NCBI RefSeq assembly: GCF_000378245.1
Contig: NZ_KB899492.1
Location: 372,001 to 436,000 of the forward strand
DNA from: Aromatoleum toluclasticum ATCC 700605
Lineage (GTDB): Bacteria > Pseudomonadota > Gammaproteobacteria > Burkholderiales > Rhodocyclaceae
Length of the DNA: 64,000 nt
Direction: 5' to 3'
Made by a program: the position numbers and the translations under genes. The notes under the pieces are model-generated. The model made no database searches, was not told the origin of the DNA, and saw only the letters and a program-made list of their open reading frames with translations. How positions within the stretch are numbered: position 1 is the stretch's first letter; each line of letters begins with the position of its first letter. Of this stretch, positions 1 through 8,529 are shown one piece after another.

Positions 1-772
1 GCGTCCATCCCTCCACCGCCAGTTCCCCGGCCGCCTCGCGCAATGCGCGAACGATGCCGGCCGCCGGCCAATCCACCGTGCCGTCCGGTGCAATGCCGTT
101 GACCACCAGGTCGTGAAACACATCCGACTGGACGAACTCCGCCGCCAGGCGGCGCGCCTGATCCATGTGCTCGGCCCAGCCACGCAGTTGCTCGAAATGC
201 TGGTCGATGCGGGTGTAGGCGGTGGTCAGCGCATCGTGCGCGGCATGGCACCCCTCGATTGTCCAGAGGTCGTGCTGGTCGATGAAGTGGTGTACCAGGG
301 CATTGCGCAGGGACACCAGATCCTTGAGGTCGGCCTGCGTCCTGACGTAATCCTCCGCAGACAGGCTCAGTTGCACCCGCGTGCGAAATGAAATCACGTC
401 GGCGGGCAGGTCCGGGGCATTCTCGCTGACGTCGCCGCCCTCCGTGACGACATACGATCCGAACATTTGGCCCACCAGCGTACCCAGGGTCTTGGTCGCC
501 GTGTCCTCGATGCGCGCCGCACGAACAGCCTCCAGTGAATGCGCGGGCCCCGAAATGTCGTGATGGGCCACGATGGCCTTCATCAGGCGTTCGTATTGCT
601 GAAGGCGCAACAGGCAGCGGCCCAGCAAGCGCTGAACTTCTCGCTGCTGTGCCTGAGGTTCGTCATCGCTCACAGAGTGGTGGAATCCGTGGGGCAGCAA
701 TCCTGAGCCCGGACCATGCGGGTCGGAAGCCATCGAAGGTATTGCTTCAGAGATCAGGTTCACTTGTGCCAT
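1..772 (-). CDS. OST-HTH/LOTUS-type ICE protein, 5' part only
   Basis: The reading frame is open from an ATG at 772 to the window edge (about 257 residues), so the C-terminus and stop lie outside. A second in-frame ATG lies at 733. The protein has a helical region with LGRCLLRLQQYERLMKAI near residue 50 and LVSLRNALVHHFIDQHDL near residue 150. It resembles proteins of Pseudomonas ICEs annotated as OST-HTH/LOTUS domain proteins; the LOTUS domain itself would lie near the unseen C-terminus. The family name rests on my recollection of these ICE proteins. LOTUS domains are associated with RNA or G-quadruplex binding, but a role in the element is not known to me. It is the last visible gene of the minus-strand ICE cluster, about 95 bp after the STY4528-family gene. 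No strong ribosome binding site was found, so the start is uncertain. Confidence 0.6.
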   Translation of the reverse strand, partial: MAQVNLISEAIPSMASDPHGPGSGLLPHGFHHSVSDDEPQAQQREVQRLLGRCLLRLQQYERLMKAIVAHHDISGPAHSLEAVRAARIEDTATKTLGTLVGQMFGSYVVTEGGDVSENAPDLPADVISFRTRVQLSLSAEDYVRTQADLKDLVSLRNALVHHFIDQHDLWTIEGCHAAHDALTTAYTRIDQHFEQLRGWAEHMDQARRLAAEFVQSDVFHDLVVNGIAPDGTVDWPAAGIVRALREAAGELAVEGWT

Positions 773-866
773 CAAGCGGCAGTTTCGCCCATGGGACAAC
801 AGGGAGCAATCAAGAACGGAAGGAAGGCTGTCTGAGCCGGCTATCCCCTGGGGATAGCCCAGTCGA

Positions 867-2057
867 TCAGGGATCGCGCATCATCGACCGCAACTGCGCC
901 AGGTAAGCGCGCGCCATTTCGCGGTCGGGTCCATTGGACGCAGGAGGTGGCGACGGCGCAGGTGCCGCGGCTCGAGGCGGTGGCGGCACTGACCCGCCTT
1001 CGCCAGCCCAGGCCTTGAACTCCCCGCGGATCGCCTTCTGGATGATGCCGAACAGGTAGCCGGCCGGGTTGCGCACCGTGCTGCCGCGGCAGCGCGCCGC
1101 CCACTCGTCGAGCACCGCCTGCCGCTGGGCTTCGTCCACCTGTTGCAAAGCGATCATCGCTCCGGCCTGTTGCTCCTCCTGCAGGCGCAGGAAGCGCTCG
1201 GGCAGGCGCAGGTTCTGCAAGGCCTTCGTGCGCGGTACTGTACGTACTTCATTTATACGATCCTTACGTACGGTACGGTCTTCCTTCGGATTCCGAAGAG
1301 AGCCGTCCGGCGCGGGTTTCGGTCCTGCTTCGGATTCCGAAGACGGGTGTTCGGCATTCCGAAGCAAGCCCTCCCTGCCTCCTTCGGAATCGTGATCGGC
1401 ACCATCCTGTGGATAACTCGCTGGCATCCAGCCGTGGCGGACCATGCGCTGCGCGAGCACCTGCAGGCGTGTCGGCAGCATGCGGCCGCTGAGCAGCGGG
1501 TCTTCGGCGATTTCCTTGAGCGAATGCATGCCGACGATCTGCACCGCCTTGGCGGCATGGGTGAGGGCCTGGCTCACCAGGCCCAGGTAGTCGGGGTCGA
1601 GTTGCATCGCCTCGAAGGGCGTCAGCGGTTCGTCGTGCAGCACATAGAGGTTGCCCAGAATGCGGCCGGTCTTCGGATCACGCCGTCGCCGCACCAGGCT
1701 CAACCAGCGCGTCAGCCGCAGCAGCGTCAGGGCGCGCGCGACAGTCTCGTGGGAGGCCTGTGCCGCGCACGGCATCGACGCCAGGTAGGGCCGAAGCTGG
1801 TCATAGGTCGGGAAAGCCGTCACGCCGTCGTCGTTGAGCTGCAGGCGGAACACCTGCCAGGCGTTGCGCTCCAGCGGTGTCAGGCGCCGATCGAGAAACA
1901 GCGCCCGCGGCACGCTCTCATGGCGATTGCCGCTGTAGAGGAAGCCGTCACTGCCCCGTGCCGCCACTTGGGCCGGCGCCAGCTCTCGCAGCGCATCGTC
2001 GAACAACGCCGACAGCGCCATGGGACCATCGCGCCGTGGCGCGCCGCCCGCGGCCAT
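867..2057 (-). CDS. STY4528-family pathogenicity-island replication protein
   Basis: This 396-residue protein is of the type annotated as STY4528-family pathogenicity island replication protein in ICEs of the SPI-7/PFGI-1/ICEclc group. The N-terminal half has a winged-helix appearance (LTPLERNAWQVFRLQL, then a region around ETVARALTLLRLTRWLSLVRRRR). A low-complexity linker follows, and the C-terminus carries RNPAGYLFGIIQKAIRGEFKAW, a pattern seen in replication-initiator-like proteins. It begins 3 bp after the stop of the DUF2857 gene, so the two are almost certainly cotranscribed. An in-frame ATG at 2021 is an alternative start. The replication role is inferred from the family and was not read from catalytic residues. 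Confidence 0.75.
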   Translation of the reverse strand: MAAGGAPRRDGPMALSALFDDALRELAPAQVAARGSDGFLYSGNRHESVPRALFLDRRLTPLERNAWQVFRLQLNDDGVTAFPTYDQLRPYLASMPCAAQASHETVARALTLLRLTRWLSLVRRRRDPKTGRILGNLYVLHDEPLTPFEAMQLDPDYLGLVSQALTHAAKAVQIVGMHSLKEIAEDPLLSGRMLPTRLQVLAQRMVRHGWMPASYPQDGADHDSEGGREGLLRNAEHPSSESEAGPKPAPDGSLRNPKEDRTVRKDRINEVRTVPRTKALQNLRLPERFLRLQEEQQAGAMIALQQVDEAQRQAVLDEWAARCRGSTVRNPAGYLFGIIQKAIRGEFKAWAGEGGSVPPPPRAAAPAPSPPPASNGPDREMARAYLAQLRSMMRDP

Positions 2058-2060
2058 GGT

Positions 2061-2621
2061 CTACACGACTCCCTGGTCGATCCAGTTCCGTATCGCGGCC
2101 CAGATCACCGACATCGGCAGCGTCAGGGTCTCGGCGAGGTCCATGGTCAGCGCCAGCATCGCCATGTCGTCGTCCAGCGCGATGTCACGCTCGGTGATAC
2201 CGGCCTTCCAGTGCTCCCACAAGGCAGCGTCCTGCGCCTCGTCCAGTACCGGATGCCGCCCCTTGCGCTTGGGCAGCCCGAGGATGTCGCGCCGTAGGGC
2301 GACCTCCTGATGCGTGAGGCCGTAGAAGCGGCTCACCATCTCCGTGCTCGCACCCAGGCGCAGCATGCGATCCACCGTGGCGATTTCCTGCTCCACGTCA
2401 TGCACCTGGCTCAGGAGCCGTTTCAGCACCTCGCGGTTGACCGAGACCGAGCACCACGACACCGTGGCGTTGACCAGCACGCTGACCAGCGCCGGATGCT
2501 TGAGCGCATCCAGTTCCTCGTCGCCAAAGCCCATCGCCTTGCAGCGACGCAGTTGGCCGTTGCGCAGATCATGCAACGCCTGGGCGATGACGGCCTGGTT
2601 GAGCGGATGGGGTGACGACAT
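2061..2621 (-). CDS. bisC: DUF2857 protein, BisC-like activator subunit
   Basis: This 186-residue protein belongs to the DUF2857 family found beside the ParB-family gene in ICEclc-type elements. In ICEclc, BisC (about this size) and BisD form the heteromeric activator BisDC that drives the bistable transfer-competence switch. Size, family and position agree with BisC. Visible features are a helical N-terminus and a putative helix-turn-helix around STEMVSRFYGLTHQEVALRR, similar to the FlhC-like region described for BisC. It sits 15 bp downstream of the ParB-family gene and 3 bp upstream of the STY4528-family gene. The assignment is by synteny and family, not by alignment. Confidence 0.75.
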   Translation of the reverse strand: MSSPHPLNQAVIAQALHDLRNGQLRRCKAMGFGDEELDALKHPALVSVLVNATVSWCSVSVNREVLKRLLSQVHDVEQEIATVDRMLRLGASTEMVSRFYGLTHQEVALRRDILGLPKRKGRHPVLDEAQDAALWEHWKAGITERDIALDDDMAMLALTMDLAETLTLPMSVIWAAIRNWIDQGVV

Positions 2622-2636
2622 GGTGGTCTCCCGCGC

Positions 2637-4331
2637 TCAGGATTCGCGGCCCGGGGCGACGGATGCCACACCGGTCTCCAGGTCCAGCAGGCGACGCGCC
2701 AGGCGCAGCAGCCGGAACAGCTTCACCAGGCCGGCGTCGCTCAGGCGCATGGACGTTCCGCCGCCGCGCAGCAGCGGCGCCAGGTCGTTGGCCAGTCGCT
2801 CACGATCCAGCCCCGGCGCAGGTACCCGCGCCGCGCTCAGCGCATGCAGCAGCGTCAGCACGGCACGCGCGAAGGCCGGAAAGTCCTTTGTCTGGCAAAC
2901 GGCAGTAGCCGCACAGATAAAGCCGATGCCGCTCTCACTGGGCTCGATGTGCTCGGCGACCGCCGCCTCCTCGGCGATCTCGTGAGCGAACTGTGCGATA
3001 TGCACCCGGAGCCGGTCCGGCCCGTCCAGTCCGGGCTCGATGTACCAGACATCTGAAATCGGGTAGAGCCCGCCGACCTGCACGGGAATCGCGCGCAAAG
3101 CATCGGTCTGGAAGTCGGGCAGCTTGTCGCCCATCTGATCCGCCACCAGGCGCTGAATGGATTGCAGGCGTTCAGTGGTCAGCGCCGGAGACACGATGTG
3201 TCCCTGCAGGCGCTCCACATCGCGGTCGGCCGGTACTGGTGCGACGCCTTCTCCCTCACCTTGCTCATTGCCAAGCGCGAGCGCCGTAGCAGTCTGCGTC
3301 GGGGGAAGCTCGGCAACGGGTCCAGCTGGTGCGCCAGCCTGCTGTGCAGGTGTTGCCGCCGGAGGTGACGATGCAGGCCTCGGCGTCGCAGGCACGATGG
3401 GTGCCGCCGGGCTCGCCGGCGCCGGCTCGCGGGTCAACGCCCGCTGCCGGCTTTCGCTGTCGTCGATCTCCAGGCTCAGCGTGTCATAGTCCGCTTTCAG
3501 GAATTCAACCATCTGGCCCACCAGTTCGTCCTGCACTCGCTGGAACGAGAAGTCATCCGGCTGCGTGTCGAACTGCGACAGTACATCCTGAAACAGCGTG
3601 GCGAAGTCCACGGCGAGGTGACGGCCCAGCGCTCTCCGTTCCCAGGTGCGCTCGCACGCCTTGCGCAGCACCGCGAGCCGTTCCACCTGATGCCGGCCCA
3701 GCCCGCCGTACAGCACTGTCGGAATCGCCGGCAGCAGGTAGCGCACCGCATCCTGCATACGGCTGATGTGGGACTGCTGCACCGGGTAGCCATCGGCCGT
3801 CAGGCGTCGTGCCAGCTCGGACTGCGACAGCGCCTGTCCGCCGCTTTCCTGCTCGTAGAGATCGCGAGCCTTCTCGATGCCCAAGGCCCGCTCGATGAAA
3901 GTCAGCCCGCCGCGCAGTTCGTTCTCGGCCAGGTGGCCGGTCAGCGCCACGATCTCACCACGCTGCGGCCAGGGACGGAACAGGCACACGATGCGGAAGA
4001 AGCGTTCCTCCTTGGTCTCGCTCCACAGCTCGCGCAAGATCGCCAGACGCGTGTTGCCGCCGTTGCGGATGATGTAGTGGGCTTCGCCCGGCCGGCGCGT
4101 GATCGCCGGTGGCGCATCCAGCCCGCGCTCGCGGATCGAGGCCTTGATCTCCTCGTAGGACGGGTTGCGCGTCACGCGCGGGTCGTGGTCGTAGGGGCGC
4201 AACTGATCCAGCGTCACCACCGTCGGCGTGTCCGCGATGGGGTCGCTGAGGGTGGCAGCCGTGGGGCCGCTGCGCTCGAAGCCGGACGCCATCAGCTTGG
4301 CGGCCATGTCCTGGGGTGTCAGTTCAGCCAC
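2637..4331 (-). CDS. bisD: ICE ParB-family protein (PFGI-1 class), BisD-like
   Basis: This 564-residue protein has a ParB/Srx-type N-terminal domain: VVTLDQLRPYDHDPR near residue 40, then the GNTRLAIL box near residue 92. A central helix-turn-helix follows (ALSQSELARRLTADGYPVQQSH, about residues 165-185). The C-terminal half begins with a Pro/Ala-rich linker (about 305-350) and ends in a domain typical of ICE ParB proteins of the PFGI-1 class. In ICEclc the protein in this position is BisD, half of the BisDC activator. It overlaps the small upstream gene by 8 bp and precedes the DUF2857 gene. A DNA-binding role in regulation or partition is inferred. Confidence 0.85.
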   Translation of the reverse strand: MAELTPQDMAAKLMASGFERSGPTAATLSDPIADTPTVVTLDQLRPYDHDPRVTRNPSYEEIKASIRERGLDAPPAITRRPGEAHYIIRNGGNTRLAILRELWSETKEERFFRIVCLFRPWPQRGEIVALTGHLAENELRGGLTFIERALGIEKARDLYEQESGGQALSQSELARRLTADGYPVQQSHISRMQDAVRYLLPAIPTVLYGGLGRHQVERLAVLRKACERTWERRALGRHLAVDFATLFQDVLSQFDTQPDDFSFQRVQDELVGQMVEFLKADYDTLSLEIDDSESRQRALTREPAPASPAAPIVPATPRPASSPPAATPAQQAGAPAGPVAELPPTQTATALALGNEQGEGEGVAPVPADRDVERLQGHIVSPALTTERLQSIQRLVADQMGDKLPDFQTDALRAIPVQVGGLYPISDVWYIEPGLDGPDRLRVHIAQFAHEIAEEAAVAEHIEPSESGIGFICAATAVCQTKDFPAFARAVLTLLHALSAARVPAPGLDRERLANDLAPLLRGGGTSMRLSDAGLVKLFRLLRLARRLLDLETGVASVAPGRES

Positions 4332-4593
4332 GGCGGTTCTCCTGCGGCGGTATCCCGCTGAGGGTGGCCTGGGCCTGCCGGTCGGCGCGGCGAAGCTGCG
4401 CGCGGGCGTTGAGGCCGGCGCGGTGGTCGCTTGCCGTCGAACTGGTGTAGATCGACGCGCAACCCGGCTTGGTGAATTTCAGATGACCGCCAGGGGTGCG
4501 CACCACACGCCAGCCTTCACCCAGCGCAAAGTCGATCAGCGCGCGCAGCCGCTTGTGGCCGCGCGCCAGGTCATGCGCGTTTGCCATGGCCAT
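4324..4593 (-). CDS. Small HicA-like protein in the position of ICEclc shi
   Basis: This 89-residue basic protein lies between parA and the ParB-family gene and overlaps both (23 bp with parA, 8 bp with the ParB gene). The core GWRVVRTPGGHLKFTKPG, with a GGH signature, resembles the double-stranded-RNA-binding-like fold of HicA toxins. No antitoxin partner is beside it. In ICEclc a small gene, shi, occupies this position and inhibits growth of transfer-competent cells together with parA. Equivalence with shi is inferred from position and size. ATG codons at 4593 and 4587 are both possible starts. Confidence 0.6.
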   Translation of the reverse strand: MAMANAHDLARGHKRLRALIDFALGEGWRVVRTPGGHLKFTKPGCASIYTSSTASDHRAGLNARAQLRRADRQAQATLSGIPPQENRRG

Positions 4594-5449
4594 CGCTCCC
4601 CACCATGCCTCGCGCGTCGGGGCGGCCGGTCACCTGCGCGAACAGCTCCCGCCACTGCGGAAACAGCCCGCCAGCCAGCGCCCGCATCGTCTCCAGCGCC
4701 GCGGGCGCATTGCGGCCCACCGGCTGCCGGTATTCCACCCGATGCACCGGCAATCCTCGCGTCGCGGCACGTGGATAGGCCTCGATGGCCGGCACGTCCG
4801 TCGCCAGCACCCGCACACCGGTCTGCCCCTGAAACATCTGCCGCAGCGTCTGCTGGATCAGGCGCGCATTCGACGACACCGGATGCACCCGATTGATGAG
4901 CAGATGCAGCGGCGGAGGGTCGATGCCCAGGTGGCGGTACGGCCCGATGTCCTCGAACACCTGCAGAGTGCCGCGCCGCAGTTCTCGTGCCGCCAGGATC
5001 TCCGGCGTCACCGGCGACAGCGCGATACCCGAGGCAAGCACCGCCATTTCCAGCAGCACGCTGCGCGCGCCCTGCGTGTCGATCAGTACCAAGTCATAGA
5101 ACGGCACCAGGGCCGGCAGCAGGTGACGCAGTCGCAGGCGCCCGTCCAGCGCGTGCAGCAGCAGTGTGTTCAGTTCTCCGCGGTCGTCGTTCGACAGCAC
5201 CAGGTCCAACCCAGCGATCGCGGTGCGCGACACCAGTTGCTCGATGCGGCGCTCGTTGAACGCCAGCATCTCGTAGATGCCGGCCGGCGCCCGCGCGGCC
5301 AGCGTGAAGTAGCTCGACAGCGTGGGCTGCACGTCCAGGTCCAGCAGCAGCACACGCAGCCCCGCATCGGCCACGAAGCCGCCCAGGTTGGCCGCCGTCG
5401 TGGTCTTTCCCACGCCGCCCTTGGTCGAAATGATGGACACCACCTGCAT
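4571..5449 (-). CDS. parA: ParA-family partition ATPase of the ICE
   Basis: This 292-residue ParA/MinD-type ATPase starts at the ATG at 5449, preceded by GAGGAG at the right distance. The deviant Walker A motif STKGGVGKTTTAANL lies at about residues 8-22, the DLDVQPTLS motif near residue 40 and the hydrophobic DLVLIDTQG Walker B strand near 122. ParA proteins of ICEs support maintenance or partition of the excised element. In ICEclc parA is cotranscribed with alpA and shi. The gene lies 40 bp downstream of alpA, and its 3' end overlaps the small HicA-like gene. Confidence 0.92.
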   Translation of the reverse strand: MQVVSIISTKGGVGKTTTAANLGGFVADAGLRVLLLDLDVQPTLSSYFTLAARAPAGIYEMLAFNERRIEQLVSRTAIAGLDLVLSNDDRGELNTLLLHALDGRLRLRHLLPALVPFYDLVLIDTQGARSVLLEMAVLASGIALSPVTPEILAARELRRGTLQVFEDIGPYRHLGIDPPPLHLLINRVHPVSSNARLIQQTLRQMFQGQTGVRVLATDVPAIEAYPRAATRGLPVHRVEYRQPVGRNAPAALETMRALAGGLFPQWRELFAQVTGRPDARGMVGSDGHGKRA

Positions 5450-5489
5450 GGGCTTCTCCTCGTCGAATGGCATGAACCTGGAAGAAGCG

Positions 5490-5708
5490 TCAGGCGCGCT
5501 CTTTGAGGCGTTCGGCGATCCACTGTTCGACCTCCACCGAGTCCCAACCCACGGCGCGCACGCCCAGGCGCATGGCCTTGGGGAACTTGCCTTCCTTCAT
5601 CAGGCTGTAGATGTGCGCGCGCTTGAAGCCGGTCTTGGCCTCGACTTCCGCGCGGCGCAGGATGCGATGCTCGGCCGGTGCCGCCAGCATGGTGGTCTGC
5701 AAAGACAT
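5490..5708 (-). CDS. alpA: AlpA-family transcriptional regulator
   Basis: This 72-residue protein has a MerR/AlpA-like helix-turn-helix: ILRRAEVEAKTGFKRAHIY followed by MKEGKFPKAMRLG and the WDSVEVEQWIAER tail, the usual signature of the AlpA phage/ICE regulator family. The ATG at 5708 is chosen because GGAG lies about 9 nt upstream; a longer frame reaches 5762 without a good site. It is the first gene of the alpA-parA-shi-bisD-bisC series. In ICEclc the promoter before alpA is the target of the BisR/BisDC cascade. The 124-bp gap before it (5709-5832) should hold that promoter. Confidence 0.88.
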   Translation of the reverse strand: MSLQTTMLAAPAEHRILRRAEVEAKTGFKRAHIYSLMKEGKFPKAMRLGVRAVGWDSVEVEQWIAERLKERA

Positions 5709-5832
5709 GAGAGGCACTCCTTGACGCTTGTTGGCGTTGTTCGGAAAGAGCCTCGCATTCAATCCATCGCCGCTGCTGAAAGCACTGCAATGGCAGATCG
5801 CGCCACTGCAAATGCAGTGCGCGGCGATGCGG

Positions 5833-6591
5833 TCAGCGCGATGTCTCCAGGTGGCGCCGCGCCTGGGCCAGCTTGGCCCACAGTGTCCGTTCGCTGAGGC
5901 CGGGTCGCCCTTCGTGATGGGCCAGCAGTGCGCTCACCACGGCATCCATGTTACGGAACGACGAGTACGCCGTGCCCGACGGCGACTTGCCCAGCAGCAG
6001 CGAGAGCAACCCACCGATGATATTCAGGTAGGTCGATTCGCTGCGCAGGCCGGGCTCGCGCGCCTGATTGCCCTCGGCCACCCGCTTCGCATGGTCCTTC
6101 ACCAAGACATCGTGTTCCGCGCGTAGCGTGTCGTGCATCTGGGCCAGCTCGGCGAACTGCACCTTGGCGGCTTCCCGTTCGACCAGCAGTACGCTGAGCG
6201 TCTTGAGGTCGACGGCCGGATGCAGGGCGCGTTCGATGTCGTCGAAGAGAAAGGCTGGCTTTTCGCCAGGGTAGTAGCGGGCCACCCACGCCTTCAGGTC
6301 GACGTGCCGTACGGTCAATTCCGGGTCGTCGAGCGATGGGCGCTGCGTCGTGAGCACGATGCCCGCCGTGCCATAGGGAAGCTCCCCATGCATCAGCGCG
6401 TCGAAGATGCGTTCGGCGTACAGGCGCAGCAGCGGCCAGCGGGGAAAGTCCTGCAGTTCGGGCACGGGGCGCTGCCCCAGCGTTTGCTGAATACGCTGCT
6501 CGAAACGGATCAGGCCGCACCAGCGGATCGCGGCCTCGATCGGTCGGTAGTACGTTTTTGCGCCAAAGGCAAAGCAGCTCAATTTCGGCAT
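5833..6591 (-). CDS. bisR: BisR-like ICE regulator (novel regulator family)
   Basis: This 252-residue protein starts MPKLSCFAFGAKTYYRPIEA at the ATG at 6591; a purine-rich stretch AAAGGG lies upstream. The frame remains open to 6927, but the extension looks non-coding. It has no familiar DNA-binding signature. The C-terminus (RTLWAKLAQARRHLETS) could be a small helical domain, and AQMHDTLRAEHDVLVKDHAK looks coiled-coil. In ICEclc the gene just upstream of alpA encodes BisR (about 250 residues), founder of a new regulator family that starts transfer competence. Identity with BisR is inferred from length and place. The gene is on the same strand as alpA, separated by 124 bp. Confidence 0.6.
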   Translation of the reverse strand: MPKLSCFAFGAKTYYRPIEAAIRWCGLIRFEQRIQQTLGQRPVPELQDFPRWPLLRLYAERIFDALMHGELPYGTAGIVLTTQRPSLDDPELTVRHVDLKAWVARYYPGEKPAFLFDDIERALHPAVDLKTLSVLLVEREAAKVQFAELAQMHDTLRAEHDVLVKDHAKRVAEGNQAREPGLRSESTYLNIIGGLLSLLLGKSPSGTAYSSFRNMDAVVSALLAHHEGRPGLSERTLWAKLAQARRHLETSR

Positions 6592-7135
6592 ATCGCGCCC
6601 TTTCCATCGTCCGATCGAACCCGGCGAAACGCCGCCCGCACAGTGGCCGCGAGTGCCCAGAGAATCCGGATGAAGCGCGACGCCGGATGGCATCGCGGGG
6701 GCCGGCCCCGCATCGGCGAAGCCGCCGATGCCGCGGGGAGTGATGGCCGATTGCAACTTGCGATGCCCGATACACATCCACCATAATGCGCGCGCAAAAC
6801 CTTGTACCGGCGCAACGTTTCGATGGCCGCGCACCCGACCGCATAAGACAGGGATGCCGCGCTTTTCCCGAAAACCACGGCACAGTTTTGGCATCGATTC
6901 AGATTGGGTAAAGATCCAATGCGTCACCCGGGTGAGCCGCTTTGCATCCAGCCAGTGCTCATGCGTTCTGCATCACACCACTGACCTCGTCCGCCAATAC
7001 CGCATGCCATGGCTTGGCTGTGCCAATTGCGGCGTATGATTACGCGGCGGCAAATGGTCCTCGCCAACGCGACCGCGATGCAATTCCGGTCCATCGCGAG
7101 ACCGAAAAGGAATCGACCAGGCCGATGGGCGGTCA
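6592..7135. other. 544-bp non-coding stretch of the ICE
   Basis: This gap lies between the BisR-like gene and the 3' end of the first LysR gene. Frames that cross it are short or out of phase with the codon bias seen in real genes. It contains a small palindrome around gtcacccgggtgag (about 6924) and AT-richer patches near 6900 and 7030. It probably holds the promoter of the BisR-like gene at its left side. I see no RNA gene. Confidence 0.4.
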
Positions 7136-8047
7136 TCAAACCGACGGATGGCGATTCGCCTGCAAACGCCCGACGCGCTCGGCACGCTCGATGAATTGCA
7201 TCAACGGTCCGGTGGGTTCCCCCGCGGGCCGCAGCAGGTAAGTGGTCAGCGAAGCGCTCTGGTCGGCCAGCGGGCGGACCACCACCTGCGGTTGCCGGCA
7301 ACTCGCCAAGTGTGCCGTGCTCGAAAAACCCACCCCGTAGCCCGCGGCCACCAGGGCCAGCATCAGGTCATGGGTGGTGACGTACTCCGCCACCGTCGGC
7401 TGGGCAGCAACAGAGCGCAGCAGGCGCTCGCACCGCCGGCTGCTGCCCTCGCAGACCTCCGGATGGCACAGCACCAACGGGTAGCTGACCACTTCCTCCA
7501 GCGGCACCTCCTTGAAGGCCAACAGCGGATGCCGCGCCGGCACGGCCACCACCAAGGGGTCTTGCCACACCGGCGTGGCAACGATCTCTTCGCTCACCTC
7601 GTCGGTCAGCGCCAGCCCCGCATCGAACAGGTCCATGCTCAGGCCGCTCAGCAGTTGGCCCAGCGGCATCTCGAACAGGCGGACGCTCACATTCGGCGCT
7701 TCCTCGCGGCACAGGGCGAGCAGCGCCGACAGGCGCGCAGGCCCGATGCCATCCGACAGCGCAATGCGCAGAGTGCCGTGATACCCCGCCGCCGCGGCAC
7801 GTGCCCTGGCTTGCGCCTGCTCGAACGCGAGCGCGATGCGATGGGCATCCTCCAGGAAGATCCGCCCGGCCGAGGTCAGGCAGGCACCGCGCGGCGTACG
7901 CTTCAGCAGCGTCACGCCCAGGTCCGACTCCAGCTGGCGGATGGTACGCGACAGCGGCGACTGCTCGATGTGCAGGCGCTTCGCTGCCCGGCCGAAGTGC
8001 AATTCCTCGGCCACCGCGATGAAAGCCCGGATATGACGCAGGTTCAT
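7136..8047 (-). CDS. LysR-family regulator, TciR-like candidate
   Basis: This 303-residue LysR-type regulator has its winged helix-turn-helix at residues 3-60 (FIAVAEELHFGRAAKRLHIEQ, SPLSRTIRQLE) and an effector-binding domain of the LysR substrate fold (YHGTLRIALSDGIG near 88, CHPEVCEGSS near 195). In ICEclc a LysR regulator, TciR, activates bisR and lies at the same end of the element. This gene sits 544 bp upstream of the BisR-like gene on the same strand, so it or its sister at 8530 could be the TciR equivalent. That role is inferred. The sister gene is divergent and clearly related. Confidence 0.85.
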   Translation of the reverse strand: MNLRHIRAFIAVAEELHFGRAAKRLHIEQSPLSRTIRQLESDLGVTLLKRTPRGACLTSAGRIFLEDAHRIALAFEQAQARARAAAAGYHGTLRIALSDGIGPARLSALLALCREEAPNVSVRLFEMPLGQLLSGLSMDLFDAGLALTDEVSEEIVATPVWQDPLVVAVPARHPLLAFKEVPLEEVVSYPLVLCHPEVCEGSSRRCERLLRSVAAQPTVAEYVTTHDLMLALVAAGYGVGFSSTAHLASCRQPQVVVRPLADQSASLTTYLLRPAGEPTGPLMQFIERAERVGRLQANRHPSV

Positions 8048-8529
8048 GCCTTTTCCTTTCGATAGAGCGAGCTACGGCTTATGACCCCAAGGCCCAGCAC
8101 AAGTGCATAGCCGTGGAACCGTTCGTCTCATGCCCACTCTGATGACGCAGCGCCCTGTCCGGGGTGCGCTGCCTCGAAGGCCGCCACTGTCCAGGAAAGT
8201 CCGCTTCAATCCATAGACGTTGCGTGATAGTGCATGCTCAAGAACAATTAAGAGTAATTCTCATTTACGATGTGGCCATTTCTTGGCCTTTACGGCTGTG
8301 CGGGCACGTCATCGTGCGGATCCGTCGGTGGAGATCCTCTACTGCGACCACCATGACTGGTTGCAGGGGTGGATACGCCGTCGCCTGGGGAGCGCAGCGG
8401 CGACGGTCGAACCGCTGCGGAGCCGCTTGAGGCCCACGCGTGCGTGATCGAAGGAGGCGCCGCGAGCATGCGGATTAAAGCCAGGGGGTCCGACCGGCCA
8501 AACCAGAAGAACGCAAACAGGAGGTCACC
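8048..8529. other. Divergent promoter region between two LysR genes
   Basis: The 482-bp gap between the two divergently transcribed LysR genes has no convincing coding frame. An AT-rich core at about 8236-8270 would suit promoters and operators, and it contains the Fur-box-like segment listed separately. The right end carries an AGGAGG ribosome binding site at about 8519-8524 for the gene at 8530. LysR regulators usually act on such divergent gaps, so autoregulation is plausible. Confidence 0.45.
8250..8268 (-). promoter_or_regulatory. Fur-box-like sequence
   Basis: Read on the minus strand, GTAAATGAGAATTACTCTT matches 13 of 19 positions of the form GATAATGAGAATCATTATC by eye. It lies in the LysR-LysR gap, in an AT-rich island. 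There is no iron gene next to it, so this may be chance. Confidence 0.25.

Noticed and set aside
2310-3793. Long plus-strand open frames opposite the ICE genes
   Set aside because: They are antisense shadows of the ParB and DUF2857 genes; the real frames carry conserved motifs.
4324-4593. A complete HicAB toxin-antitoxin pair
   Set aside because: No HicB-like gene is adjacent; the neighbours are parA and the ParB-family gene.
6924-7301. A minus-strand 125-codon gene upstream of the BisR-like gene
   Set aside because: It overlaps the end of the LysR gene in another frame, has no ribosome binding site and no motif.
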